Shown here piece by piece: positions 47,129 to 55,272 of a DNA stretch of 60,247 bases. This DNA comes from Opitutales bacterium (lineage in GTDB: Bacteria > Verrucomicrobiota > Verrucomicrobiia > Opitutales > Oceanipulchritudinaceae). The notes under the pieces were generated by a model that saw only the letters and a list, made by a program, of their open reading frames with translations, was not told the origin of the DNA and searched no databases. The position numbers were made by a program, and so were the translations under genes. The stretch covers positions 1 through 60,247 of the forward strand of contig SLNJ01000011.1 in the NCBI GenBank assembly GCA_007133065.1. The letters are read 5' to 3'. Every line of letters begins with the position of its first letter. The stretch's first letter is position 1.

Positions 47129-47884
47129 TCACTCAAACGAAAGCCCCTCCGGGAAATCGTCCCGCGGTTCGTATCCAAATAAATCCCGCGCATCAGCCGG
47201 GTCAAACCGCGGTCGGCCCCCCGCCGGTCCGGTCACGAATACCACTGCGAAGCCGATCGACTCCGCTTCCACCGCGCGGCAGAAGAACCGTCCCGCATCG
47301 CCATGGCTCAGGTAGAGGCCCCGGAGCCTGTCCCGCTTCGAGGCACAATCGACAACCGTCTTCGAGCGCGGGACCCAACCGAGCCTCGCCGCGACAACCG
47401 ACAGCCCGAAGCGCCGATGGTACATCCCCCCCCACTCCTCTGCGAGAACCTTCGTGACGGCATAGTGATTCTTCGGAGCGGTGCCGTCGGCGATCCGGAT
47501 GACCGGGCACTCCGGGGTTTCGCGGAATCCATCGACCACCTGAATACTGCTGGTCAGAATCACGCGCCGGACCGCCGCCTCGCGGGCCGCCTCGAGGATC
47601 CGGTAAACGCCGATGACGTTCGGCTTGAGAAGCCGCTCCATGAACGGCGCCTCGTCCGGCTGCGCCGCGAGGTGCACGATGGTGTCCATCCCGGCCACCG
47701 CGCGCCCGACCGTTTCGGGATCATCGATACTCCCCTCCATCGCCTCGTCGACCGCGGCACCCGAGCGATGCAGGTCCAGCCCGCGCACGAAATGACCGCG
47801 CTCGCGCAGCATCGCACCAACCGCCTTTCCCACGGTCCCAGCCGTTCCGGTAACGAGAACCCGGTACTGATTTCTATTGCTCAT
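47129..47884 (-). CDS. NAD-dependent epimerase/dehydratase (extended SDR)
   Basis: A 251-residue short-chain dehydrogenase of the extended type. NAD site VLVTGTAGTVGKAVG, then DTIVHLAAQPDEAP, the active-site Ser-Tyr-Lys area (LTSSIQVVDG and NHYAVTKVLAEEW). It is short for a nucleotide-sugar epimerase and fits the NAD(P)-dependent sugar dehydratase/uronate dehydrogenase-like proteins. Substrate unknown. It lies 95 bases upstream of the GNAT gene on the same strand. Confidence 0.8.
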   Translation of the reverse strand: MSNRNQYRVLVTGTAGTVGKAVGAMLRERGHFVRGLDLHRSGAAVDEAMEGSIDDPETVGRAVAGMDTIVHLAAQPDEAPFMERLLKPNVIGVYRILEAAREAAVRRVILTSSIQVVDGFRETPECPVIRIADGTAPKNHYAVTKVLAEEWGGMYHRRFGLSVVAARLGWVPRSKTVVDCASKRDRLRGLYLSHGDAGRFFCRAVEAESIGFAVVFVTGPAGGRPRFDPADARDLFGYEPRDDFPEGLSFE

Positions 47885-48084
47885 GCCCCGATCCTTCGGA
47901 TCCGCTCCATGAAATCAAGCCCACCGAAAGGCGACCCCCAGGTGAATCGTCCCGCCGACCAGCCGGCCGCTCCGCTGAGGCGAATTCGCAAGGTGACACT
48001 TGCGGCCTCCATGGTCACTGTCACCGGCCCATCCGACCCGGGAACCGCCGCCCTTCGGCAAGAGCTGATCGACGGGGCGAAATA

Positions 48085-48138
48085 TGTGAAAATCACACAC
48101 TTTAAACCAAACGAATCGCTAGCCTGTCAAGTGTGTGA
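48085..48138. promoter_or_regulatory. Inverted repeats, likely XRE operator
   Basis: TCACACACTT (48093-48102) and AAGTGTGTGA (48129-48138) are perfect 10-bp inverted repeats, 26 bases apart; the second covers the GTG start of the XRE gene. A smaller palindrome TGTGA-AAA-TCACA (48085-48097) overlaps the first arm. The layout suggests autoregulation by the encoded HTH protein. Confidence 0.5.
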
Positions 48139-48473
48139 ATGCCGCACAGCGCAATCCCTTCCCCGGCGGTCCCGGATACCGTTCGGTGCGGAAGAATTTC
48201 CTCGGTCCGCGGATCCGCGAGCTGCGCCGCTCCGCCCGCCCGAAAGTGTCGCAGGAGGATCTGGCCGGCAGGATGGCGGCGCTCGGGTTCACGATCGACC
48301 GCAGCGCGATTTCCCGGATTGAGAATCAGGAACGCGCGATCACCGACATTGAATTCATCGCGATCGCCCAGTGCCTGCGCATCCCGGCCGGCGACCTGCT
48401 CGCCACCCCCTACGTCTATCACTTCGTCCCCGGCGCCGGCGCCCGCGTAGCCGAAGAGCCCAACAGCGGGTGA
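48135..48473 (+). CDS. XRE-family helix-turn-helix regulator
   Basis: A 112-residue DNA-binding protein. The HTH spans about residues 26-80: LGPRIRELRRSARPKVSQED, LAGRMAALGFTIDRSAISRI and the following ENQERAITDIEFIAIAQCL. The recognition helix is RSAISRIENQ. It has no visible effector domain. GTG at 48135 is a reasonable start; a later GTG near VRKNFLGPR would also keep the whole HTH. An inverted repeat overlaps its start, suggesting autorepression. It lies divergent from the SDR gene and next to degraded AbiE genes. Confidence 0.8.
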   Translation: MNAAQRNPFPGGPGYRSVRKNFLGPRIRELRRSARPKVSQEDLAGRMAALGFTIDRSAISRIENQERAITDIEFIAIAQCLRIPAGDLLATPYVYHFVPGAGARVAEEPNSG

Positions 48474-48577
48474 TTGATGAGGCGGGTAGTGATTACGGGA
48501 GGGCTCGGCGTCGGGAGGTGATGGCGCTCGGTTTGTGCGGGAGATCCCACTGCGGAACGCCGATTTGCGGATGGGCG

Positions 48578-49037
48578 TTAAAATGAACGGAGCAGTGCAG
48601 AGGCGGCGAAGACCATGTCTCTCTGCAGTTGAAGTCGACGAAGGCGTTTATCGTCGGATTCACCGAATGAAACGGGACCATGGACAAAGTGAGCAGCCTT
48701 GGCTGGACCGGGAGCGTCTTCGTCCGCAAAGAGCGTTTCCAAAACGCCCTGAGTGGACAGCGCTGGAGTAAAACCCTTGGGCACGCAGATCGGCGGCAAG
48801 GGTGCCGTATTGCCCGGCGCTGGCTCCGAGCGAAATACCAAAATCCACGTCGAGTGTCACGGGACGCGGCAGCGTCCGCTCGCCGGCCGGATGCCTGCAC
48901 AGATAGAGCGGCACCATCCCGCCGAGCAGGACGAGGTCTTCGTGGTAGTTGCCCAATCACGGCCAGACTGTGAGAAAGGCGGGCACGGTCTGCGAAGTCG
49001 CCCGGAGATCGTAGTCGGCGTAAGTATCGAACTTCAT
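48578..49037 (-). pseudogene. AbiEii-like nucleotidyltransferase toxin remnant
   Basis: The ATG at 49037 starts a 26-codon piece (MKFDTYADYDLRATSQTV) that overlaps the end of the AbiEi remnant (ATGA), as in intact abiEi-abiEii pairs. After a stop the homology resumes in another frame: YHEDLVLLGGMVPLYLCRHP and PRPVTLDVDFGI, which match the nucleotidyltransferase GG...DxD signature of AbiEii/DUF1814. A later frame change leads to a piece ending ALLRSF at 48578. At least two frameshifts are needed, so it is not functional as a full protein. Confidence 0.6.
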
Positions 49038-49321
49038 GGGCGACAGAAGACGGTGGACTCCCGAAGAGCGCGGGCCTGCTCGGGGCCGCGCAGACCGGTG
49101 TTTTGAAGGTCGAGGTAAATCTGGGCGTCGGAGACCAAGGGCAACTTGTCCACGACCCGCGTCTCGCGAAACACGCCCTCATCGTTCGGCAAGTGAAACC
49201 ATACGCGTCCACCATCGGTGACGGGACGGAGACCCAACGCGTCAAGGAGGTCCGGGGCGGGTAATTGCGGCACGTAAAGCGAGACCAATGGCGGTTCGAG
49301 TTCGGGGAGGTCACGCTGCAA
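49034..49321 (-). pseudogene. AbiEi-like antitoxin C-terminal remnant
   Basis: About 95 codons match the C-terminal part of type IV antitoxin AbiEi: LPELEPPLVSLYVPQL, LGLRPVTDGGRVWFHLPNDE, GVFRETRV, LPLVSDAQIYLDLQNTGLRG and PEQARALRES. The N-terminal wHTH-containing half is missing: upstream of about 49321 the sequence changes into an MscS gene fragment on the opposite strand. It is a truncated remnant joined to foreign sequence. Confidence 0.65.
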
Positions 49322-49328
49322 TGGCGCA

Positions 49329-49493
49329 GGCGTCGTCAAGGGGATCGCAATCTTCGCCCTCACCCTCTACGTCGGAATCGGCATTGCGCGCTGGATTGAG
49401 GGCCGCCTGGAATCGGTGCGCCACCTCACTCCCTCGCTGCGGGTCCTGCTCGGCAAGATCGCGCGCATCGTGAGCTTGCTTCAGCGTGCGTGA
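49329..49493 (+). pseudogene. Mechanosensitive channel (MscS) internal fragment
   Basis: 55 codons in one frame give VVKGIAIFALTLYVGIGIAR, WIEGRLESVRHLTPSLRVLL and GKIARIVSLL before a stop at 49491-49493. This is the membrane-helix region just before the MscS beta domain. Neither the start nor the conserved beta domain is present, so only an internal piece of about 55 residues survives. It abuts the truncated AbiEi remnant, which reads in the other direction. Confidence 0.6.
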
Positions 49494-49512
49494 TGTGCGT
49501 GATGCCTTGTCC

Positions 49513-50595
49513 ATGTCCGACCGATACCTGAGCCATCAATTCTTCGAACAGATTCGCGAGCGCGTGCGTTCCGGGGCCGAGCCGTGGGCCGCCGCCGGGC
49601 AGCATCTTGTCACGCAGGCGGCCGCCGCGCTCGAACGGGAACCGCTCACGATCCGCGATAACGGAGGGAGTCCCCACTTTCGGGTCGACGCAGTTTACGT
49701 GCCCGGCCAAGACGGTGTGCACAACCGCGACGCCAACCTCGAGAGCGGCCGCCTCGCAACGCGCGCGGCCCGTGCAGCCCGCGACCTCGCCCTCGCCTGG
49801 CGACTCACAGGAGAGCCCAGGTACGCCGACAAGGCGCTCCAGTTCCTCCACACCTGGTGCATCGATCAGGACACACGCATGTTTCCCGCCGGCCGCGTGG
49901 AGGACGCCCACACGCCCGGGGCGGTGTACGGAGGGGACGTGGTGGCCTTCGAAGCCTTCTGGCGGCTCTTTCTGGCCGTGTATTTGCTCGGTGACTACGC
50001 CGGATGGAATCTCGACGCCCGGGCCGCGGTGCGCCGCTGGGTGCGCGCGATGATCGACCCGCAGCGCGAGCTGATGTTTTTTGCGGGCGACGCCATGTAC
50101 AACAACTGGGAAGACGTCCGGCTCCGGTACCTCGCCACGGGCGCCCTGGCCACCGGCGACCTCGACCTGCTCTCGGAGACATTTAACCGGTGGCGCCGGA
50201 TCATCGCAATCAAGATGACCGAGGAAGGCGAACTGCCACGCGAGACGATGCGCACGCGCTCGCTGACGTACACGATCATGGCATTGAGCGCCACAACACA
50301 TGTCGCCGAGATCGCCGGCCACTACGGCGAAGACCTCTACGACTGGAGCGCGAACGGGAGATGTCTGAAGCGCGCTATCGATTACGCCGCCGGGTACCTG
50401 CTGGACATCGAAACGTGGCCGCACACGATGATGAACCCGGTCTCGGACGCGAGTGGGCGGATCGCGGCGCTGTTTGAGACAACCGGCTCCCGTTGGGGCG
50501 ACGAGCAGCACGCGGCCGTCGTACAAGCCTACGGCGGACGCCCCGCAACCGAGGACCACGCCACCCTCCTCGCGTTCCCGCCGGACGCGCAGTGA
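49513..50595 (+). CDS. Alginate lyase family protein (PF05426-like)
   Basis: A 360-residue alpha/alpha-toroid protein without a signal peptide. Matching parts: RDNGGSPHFRVDAVYVPG, ARAARDLALAWRLTGEPRYA, WCIDQDTRMFPAGRVEDAHT and FFAGDAMYNNWEDVRLRYLA; the NNW segment is typical of the active-site cleft of this group. These proteins cleave uronate polysaccharides or oligosaccharides by beta-elimination. Because it lacks a leader, it may act on imported oligosaccharides. ATG 49513 lies 20 bases after the MscS fragment. Confidence 0.75.
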   Translation: MSDRYLSHQFFEQIRERVRSGAEPWAAAGQHLVTQAAAALEREPLTIRDNGGSPHFRVDAVYVPGQDGVHNRDANLESGRLATRAARAARDLALAWRLTGEPRYADKALQFLHTWCIDQDTRMFPAGRVEDAHTPGAVYGGDVVAFEAFWRLFLAVYLLGDYAGWNLDARAAVRRWVRAMIDPQRELMFFAGDAMYNNWEDVRLRYLATGALATGDLDLLSETFNRWRRIIAIKMTEEGELPRETMRTRSLTYTIMALSATTHVAEIAGHYGEDLYDWSANGRCLKRAIDYAAGYLLDIETWPHTMMNPVSDASGRIAALFETTGSRWGDEQHAAVVQAYGGRPATEDHATLLAFPPDAQ

Positions 50596-51132
50596 ACCGG
50601 CCGAATCACCCGTGCCGTGCGTTATCTGAAACTGGCGGAAACCACCCGGACCAGTCCGCCCGCCGACCCCTAAGCGGCCCACGAAACACACGAATGGACA
50701 CGAAGGCGCCGAGGCGTCGAGGCGTCGAGTGGGTACTCAAAACCGTTTCTTCCGGTGAACCACGAGCGCAGATCCTCTCACAAATGTACCGATACGGTTC
50801 TCATTCACCCTCTGCGCCTCTGCGCCTCCGCGCCTCCGCGGGAGAAGAAACCGGGCAATTCCGCCCTGGAAACCACCACGAAAGCTGCGCCTCCGCGCCT
50901 CCGCGGGAGAAGAAACAGCCCCAGCTTCGTCCCGCAACCGGGATTGCGCCACGGCCAGCCCTGAGGCTCGCCCTCCAGTCGGTGGCGCATTCAGCAACTT
51001 TGGAGGAACAGCATCCTTCCCTGTCCACGGGAACCCCGGCTCCTTCCCAAACCACCGAACCCCTCCACCACCGAACCAAATTTTCTCTCATCCCTTCTTG
51101 CAAATGAGAAGCAATCTCAATAGCTGTGTGGG
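50596..51132. other. Gene-less region with low-complexity intergenic repeat
   Basis: 537 bases with no gene. It includes a CACGAATGGACACGAAGG-like piece at 50690-50710, common among PVC and other bacterial intergenic repeats, a run of GAGGCGTCGAGGCGTCGAG, and the two 32-bp copies listed separately. The promoter of the phnD-like gene should be at the right end. Confidence 0.45.
50820..50916. repeat. Two 32-bp direct repeats in intergenic region
   Basis: Identical copies at 50820-50851 and 50885-50916, 65 bp apart, with the core GCGCCTCCGCGCCTCCGCGG followed by GAGAAGAAAC. An imperfect CTCTGCGCCT precedes the first copy. The C-rich 'CTCTGCGCCTCCGCG' style matches dispersed intergenic repeat families in related genomes. 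Confidence 0.7.
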
Positions 51133-52035
51133 ATGCTCATATTCCGATTCCTCCTTCGACACCTTGCGGCATATGCGCTCCTCGGGGCCGCATGCGTCTC
51201 TGCAACGGGATTGGCAGCCGAACTCTCTGTGAACCGGCTGACGGTTGCGTTGCAGCCCGACAAAGATCCGGACCGCATGCTGGAAGAGCGTGCGTCGCTC
51301 GAGAAATATCTGGAAACCGGACTGGGCGTGCCGGTCCGCGTCGTGATCCCGATGAGCTCCGCGGTCATTATCGAGGGATTCGCCAACGGGTCGATCGACG
51401 TCGCCTACTTAAGCTCAACGGACGCGTTGCGCGCCATGGAAGACGGGGCAGGCAGCATCGTTCTGGCCGGCGAAATCGACGGGAAGACGCACTACAACAG
51501 TTACTGGGTAACCTTGAAAGACAAGCCCTACGAAAGCGTGGAAGACCTTCGGGGGAAACGAATCGCGTTCTCCAGCAGAACCAGCACCTCCGGGTACATG
51601 ATCCCGGTCTGGGATCTCTACAAGAAGGATCTCATCACCGCGGAAGAGGGACCTGACGGGTTCTTTGGATCCGGCAACGTAACCTACGGCGTGGGCTACG
51701 TTTCAGCCGTCGAGCATGTTCTCCGAGGCTCCGCGGAGGCGGCCGCGGTGAGCGATTACGTGCTCGACAAGGATCGCCATCTGCGGCCTGAGCAGCGCGA
51801 GCAATTGAGAATGCTTGCCAAACAGGGACCGGTGCCCACACACACCATATCCGTCCGCAGCAACCTCGCCCCGGAGGACCGGCAAGCCCTGGAACGGGGC
51901 CTCCTGGAGATGAACGAGAAGAAGCCGGAACTGCGCGACAAGGTCTTTACATCACGGCTGGTCGTCGTCGATCCGGAAGAACACGTTCGCGTCACGCGCG
52001 AGGCATTCGATCTGATCAAGCGCATGCGCTTCTGA
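51133..52035 (+). CDS. phnD: PhnD-type phosphate/phosphonate ABC transporter substrate-binding protein
   Basis: A 300-residue periplasmic binding protein. Signal peptide about residues 1-29 (LLGAACVSATGLAA). Typical segments: RLTVALQPDKDPDRMLEERA, SIDVAYLSSTDALRAMED, SYWVTLKDKPYESVEDLRGK and IAFSSRTSTSGYMIPVWDLY, and a C-terminal lobe with PTHTISVRSNLAPEDRQALE. It captures phosphonate, phosphite or phosphate-like ligands; the ligand cannot be told from sequence. It is followed 17 bases later by the ATPase gene and then the permease gene. Confidence 0.85.
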   Translation: MLIFRFLLRHLAAYALLGAACVSATGLAAELSVNRLTVALQPDKDPDRMLEERASLEKYLETGLGVPVRVVIPMSSAVIIEGFANGSIDVAYLSSTDALRAMEDGAGSIVLAGEIDGKTHYNSYWVTLKDKPYESVEDLRGKRIAFSSRTSTSGYMIPVWDLYKKDLITAEEGPDGFFGSGNVTYGVGYVSAVEHVLRGSAEAAAVSDYVLDKDRHLRPEQREQLRMLAKQGPVPTHTISVRSNLAPEDRQALERGLLEMNEKKPELRDKVFTSRLVVVDPEEHVRVTREAFDLIKRMRF

Positions 52036-52052
52036 TTCCCTGCCGCACCACA

Positions 52053-52805
52053 ATGTTGAAAGCCTTCGCAGATTCCACGGTGCCGCGGGAGGATCGCGTT
52101 GCGACGATCCACACCGAAAGCCTGGGTCTTCACCAGCAAGGGCGCTGGCTGTTTCGCAACCTGACCATTCAGGTCCCGCCGGGAACCTTCGTAGCCGTAG
52201 TCGGTCCTTCGGGCGTCGGGAAGACAAGCCTGCTTGCATGCCTTGCTGGAATGCGCAATCCCACAGAAGGCGCCGTGCATTACCGGATGTCGAACGGGAC
52301 GGGACAGCCGCCTCTCGCATTTCGTCGCCAACTCGGCATTATCTTCCAGCGTCTGTTGCTTACCGAGAACGCTCCCGTGCTCACCAATGTGCTCTGCGGT
52401 CGGCTCCAGCAATTCCACTTTTACCGCACTCTGTTCGGATTTCCCGCCGCCCTGCGTAAACGGGCATTCGAGATCCTTCATGATCTTGGAATGAGCGCCT
52501 ATGCGTACACCTCCGTGGCCCAGGTCTCCGGAGGCGAGCAGCAACGGGTTGCGATCGCGCGCGCCCTCTTTCAGGAACCGGCTGTCTACCTGGCCGATGA
52601 ACCGGTCTCCCAGCTCGACACCTATCTCACCGGCCGCGTGCTCGGCCTCTTGAAATTGGAGGCGCTCGAACAGGGTCGATCCGTCTTCTGCGTCCTGCAC
52701 GACGCAACCCTCGTAGCGCGCTTCGCAGACTACAGCCTGAGTCTCAATCGCGAAGAACCGGGCGAATGGCGCCTGCGCCGCTTGGCTCCGGAAGCTGAGA
52801 GTTGA
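52053..52805 (+). CDS. phnC: PhnC-type ABC transporter ATP-binding protein
   Basis: A 250-residue ABC ATPase. Walker A GPSGVGKT (residues 51-58), Q-loop IIFQR, signature SGGEQQR (159-165), Walker B VYLADEP (178-184) and H-loop VLHD. It energises the transport system with PhnE. It lies between the binding-protein and permease genes, 17 and 15 bases from them, so all three are one operon. Confidence 0.88.
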   Translation: MLKAFADSTVPREDRVATIHTESLGLHQQGRWLFRNLTIQVPPGTFVAVVGPSGVGKTSLLACLAGMRNPTEGAVHYRMSNGTGQPPLAFRRQLGIIFQRLLLTENAPVLTNVLCGRLQQFHFYRTLFGFPAALRKRAFEILHDLGMSAYAYTSVAQVSGGEQQRVAIARALFQEPAVYLADEPVSQLDTYLTGRVLGLLKLEALEQGRSVFCVLHDATLVARFADYSLSLNREEPGEWRLRRLAPEAES

Positions 52806-52820
52806 CCACCGAAACCGCGC

Positions 52821-53669
52821 ATGCCCGCCATTCGTCAAACGCAACCGCCGCCGGTGCCCCCGTTGCCGCGTCTCCCCTGGTACGCGCGCCTCAATGTCGT
52901 CAACGTCACGTTCATCCTCTTCATCCTCGCGGTCGGGGTCGCCGGTTGGCGCATGCGGGGCGAAGCCGATGAAATCGACTACCTGGCAAGCCTGTGGGGG
53001 TTCCTCCAGCGCTTCTTCCCACCGGATCTATCCGCCCCGGTCCGGAATCAGGTCTTCAGCGCGATGGTTGAAACAATCGAAATCGCGCTTCTCGCCACGT
53101 TCAACAGCATCGTCATTTCGTTCGTTCTATCGATCGGGGCGGCGCAGAATATTGCCCCGAAGTGGATCGTCGTCACCGTGCGGATGATGCTCAACGGCGT
53201 GCGCACCATTCCCAGCCTGATCTGGGCGCTTCTCGCGGTTGTGGTGGCGGGACCGGGCCCGCTGGCCGGAGTGATCGCGCTGACCTTCTACAGCATCGGA
53301 TACCTCGGAAAGTTCTACAGCGAGGCCTTTGAGTCCGTGGACATCGAGGTGGCACGCGGCCTGCGGGCGATCGGCGCCGACCCCATCCAGGCGTTCCAAT
53401 ACGGTCTGTGGCCGCACGCCAAACCGCTGGTTTGGTCGTACTCGCTCTGGATGCTCGAGTACAATATCCGCTCCGCCGCGATTATCGGATACGTCGGAGC
53501 CGGCGGAATCGGTCTTCAACTTCACGCCTACCAGGAGTTCGGGATGTGGAGCAGGTTCTGCACCGTGCTGCTCTGCATTCTCGTTGTGGTCACCCTCCTC
53601 GACTTCCTCGGCGAAACCATCCGCCGGCGGATCAACCGTAGAATCGCACGCCGCACGCTCTCGGACTAA
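52821..53669 (+). CDS. phnE: PhnE-type ABC transporter permease
   Basis: A 282-residue membrane permease of the binding-protein-dependent type. About five or six helices (for example VTFILFILAVGVAGWRM, IEIALLATFNSIVISFVLSI, IRSAAIIGYVGAGGIG). The EAA-like coupling loop is EVARGLRAIGADPIQAFQYG. One permease gene, not two, is present. No phosphonate-degradation genes (C-P lyase, phosphonatase) follow, so substrate use after import is not evident here. Confidence 0.88.
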   Translation: MPAIRQTQPPPVPPLPRLPWYARLNVVNVTFILFILAVGVAGWRMRGEADEIDYLASLWGFLQRFFPPDLSAPVRNQVFSAMVETIEIALLATFNSIVISFVLSIGAAQNIAPKWIVVTVRMMLNGVRTIPSLIWALLAVVVAGPGPLAGVIALTFYSIGYLGKFYSEAFESVDIEVARGLRAIGADPIQAFQYGLWPHAKPLVWSYSLWMLEYNIRSAAIIGYVGAGGIGLQLHAYQEFGMWSRFCTVLLCILVVVTLLDFLGETIRRRINRRIARRTLSD

Positions 53670-54171
53670 CCGGAAACCCGGAGTGCCGCCGCGTCCCCCT
53701 CCGTTTTGTCAGACCCTGGATCCGTGCCTGACAGGACCGGAGGGAAGATGGGTCTGAGAGTCGCTCGAGTTACCCCGTCGCGGCGATTTACCACGGCATA
53801 TCGTGTTATCCAGTTCACCCGCGACGGGTCGCCACCGCGGGAGCGACGGGATGCCGCCGTGCTCCGAAGGGGTTCAGTAGCTCAGTGGTTCACGTGTTCA
53901 GAACGAAATTGTCACGACTCGACAGAACCCGCGAACCCCTGAAGAACAGGTCCACCGCCCGCCGCTCTGCAGTTCAGCGCCGCAGGCGCATCCTCTCCTG
54001 TCTCCCGGCTCCTGTACCCTGTCCCCGCTCCGCAGCGGCACCCAACCACGGACCACGCGCCGGCGTTCCGGGTCCGCGAATTGGTTCGACAATCGGTAGA
54101 TGGCGCACAGGAATGAGCGTTTTGGACAGCTCGATACAGCAGCCGGGAAGACCCATCTCCCGCCCGCACCC
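53670..54171. other. Gene-less region between phnE and rfbG
   Basis: About 500 bases with no coding sequence that I can support. It includes a 71-base stretch at 53869-53939 with terminal GGGGTTC/GAACCCC pairing and an AGCTCAGTGG piece, resembling a tRNA only superficially. The promoter of the CDP-sugar gene cluster probably lies here. Confidence 0.45.
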
Positions 54172-55272
54172 GTGAAACCGTACGACGCATTCCATCCGGC
54201 CAACGCTTTCGGAGACCGCTATCGCGGCCGCCGCGTTTTTGTGACCGGTCACACCGGGTTCAAGGGAGCGTGGCTCTGCGAGTGGCTGTGCGCACTCGGG
54301 GCGGAGGTGACCGGCTTCAGTCGATCCGTTCCGACCGATCCCGCACTCTTCGACCAGTTGGGGCTGACCGAGCGCCTGGCGGACGTGCGCGGCGACGTGC
54401 GCGACCTTCCCGAGATGTCGGAAGCGCTCTCCCGCTCCGACCCGGATTACGTGTTTCACCTCGCGGCACAGTCGCTCGTGCGCGCTTCCTACCGCGACCC
54501 GCTCGAAACGTGGCAGACGAACGTCCTCGGCACCGCGCATGTGCTGGAGGCGCTGCGCCGCCGCGCGAAGCCGTGCGCGGCCGTCGTCGTGACCACCGAC
54601 AAGTGCTACGAGAACCAGGATCACGAAGCGGGGTACCGCGAGGACGACCCCCTCGGGGGGCACGACCCGTACAGCGCCAGCAAAGCCTCCGCGGAGCTGG
54701 CCGCGGCGTCGTGGCGGCGGTCCTTCCTGGCCGGGAGCCCGGTGGCGGTCGCTACCGCCCGCGCCGGAAACGTCATCGGCGGCGGCGACTGGGCCGAGGA
54801 TCGGATCCTCCCCGACTCCGTCCGCGCGCTGATGCGGCAGGCCGCGATCCCGGTTCGCAACCCGGACGCGACCCGCCCGTGGCAACACGTCCTCGAACCG
54901 CTCTCCGCCTACCTCGCGCTCGGCGCCGCCCTCTGCGGCCGCACCGGAGACGACCCGCTCTGCACTTCGTTCAATTTTGGACCCGACGCGGAGAGCCACC
55001 GCCCGGTCCGGGATCTCGTGGACGCAGTCCTCGCCGCCTGGCCCGGCCGCTGGGAGATCGCCTCCGACGCACAGGGGCCGCACGAGGCGCGCCTCCTTCA
55101 TCTCGACACCACCAGGGCGCGGACGCTCCTGGGATGGCGCCCGCGCTGGGGATTCGATGAAGGCGTCGCCCGGACCGTCCGCTGGTACCGCGATTTGCAC
55201 GGGTGCAACAGCGACCCCGCCGCCGCCCGGAAACGGACCCGAGAGGACATCGACGCGTATGCCGCCGGATGA
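54172..55272 (+). CDS. rfbG: CDP-glucose 4,6-dehydratase
   Basis: A 366-residue extended SDR. NAD site [19 protein letters not shown] (the TGHTGFKG motif is diagnostic for CDP-glucose dehydratases), [20 protein letters not shown], active-site VTTDKCYEN and [11 protein letters not shown]. It turns CDP-glucose into CDP-4-keto-6-deoxyglucose. The GTG at 54172 gives a length usual for the family; an ATG at 54100 would add 24 residues without family similarity. The rfbH ATG lies 14 bases inside its 3' end. It is the first gene of the CDP-sugar cluster. Confidence 0.9.
   Translation: MKPYDAFHPANAFGDRYRGRRVFVTGHTGFKGAWLCEWLCALGAEVTGFSRSVPTDPALFDQLGLTERLADVRGDVRDLPEMSEALSRSDPDYVFHLAAQSLVRASYRDPLETWQTNVLGTAHVLEALRRRAKPCAAVVVTTDKCYENQDHEAGYREDDPLGGHDPYSASKASAELAAASWRRSFLAGSPVAVATARAGNVIGGGDWAEDRILPDSVRALMRQAAIPVRNPDATRPWQHVLEPLSAYLALGAALCGRTGDDPLCTSFNFGPDAESHRPVRDLVDAVLAAWPGRWEIASDAQGPHEARLLHLDTTRARTLLGWRPRWGFDEGVARTVRWYRDLHGCNSDPAAARKRTREDIDAYAAG

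Noticed and set aside
50820..50916. CRISPR-like spaced repeats
   Set aside because: Only two copies, low-complexity sequence and no cas genes; it fits a dispersed intergenic repeat better.
53869..53939. tRNA-like stretch with GGGGTTC/GAACCCC ends and AGCTCAGTGG
   Set aside because: D-stem pairing, anticodon arm and T-loop (TTCGA) cannot be formed, so it is not a tRNA gene.
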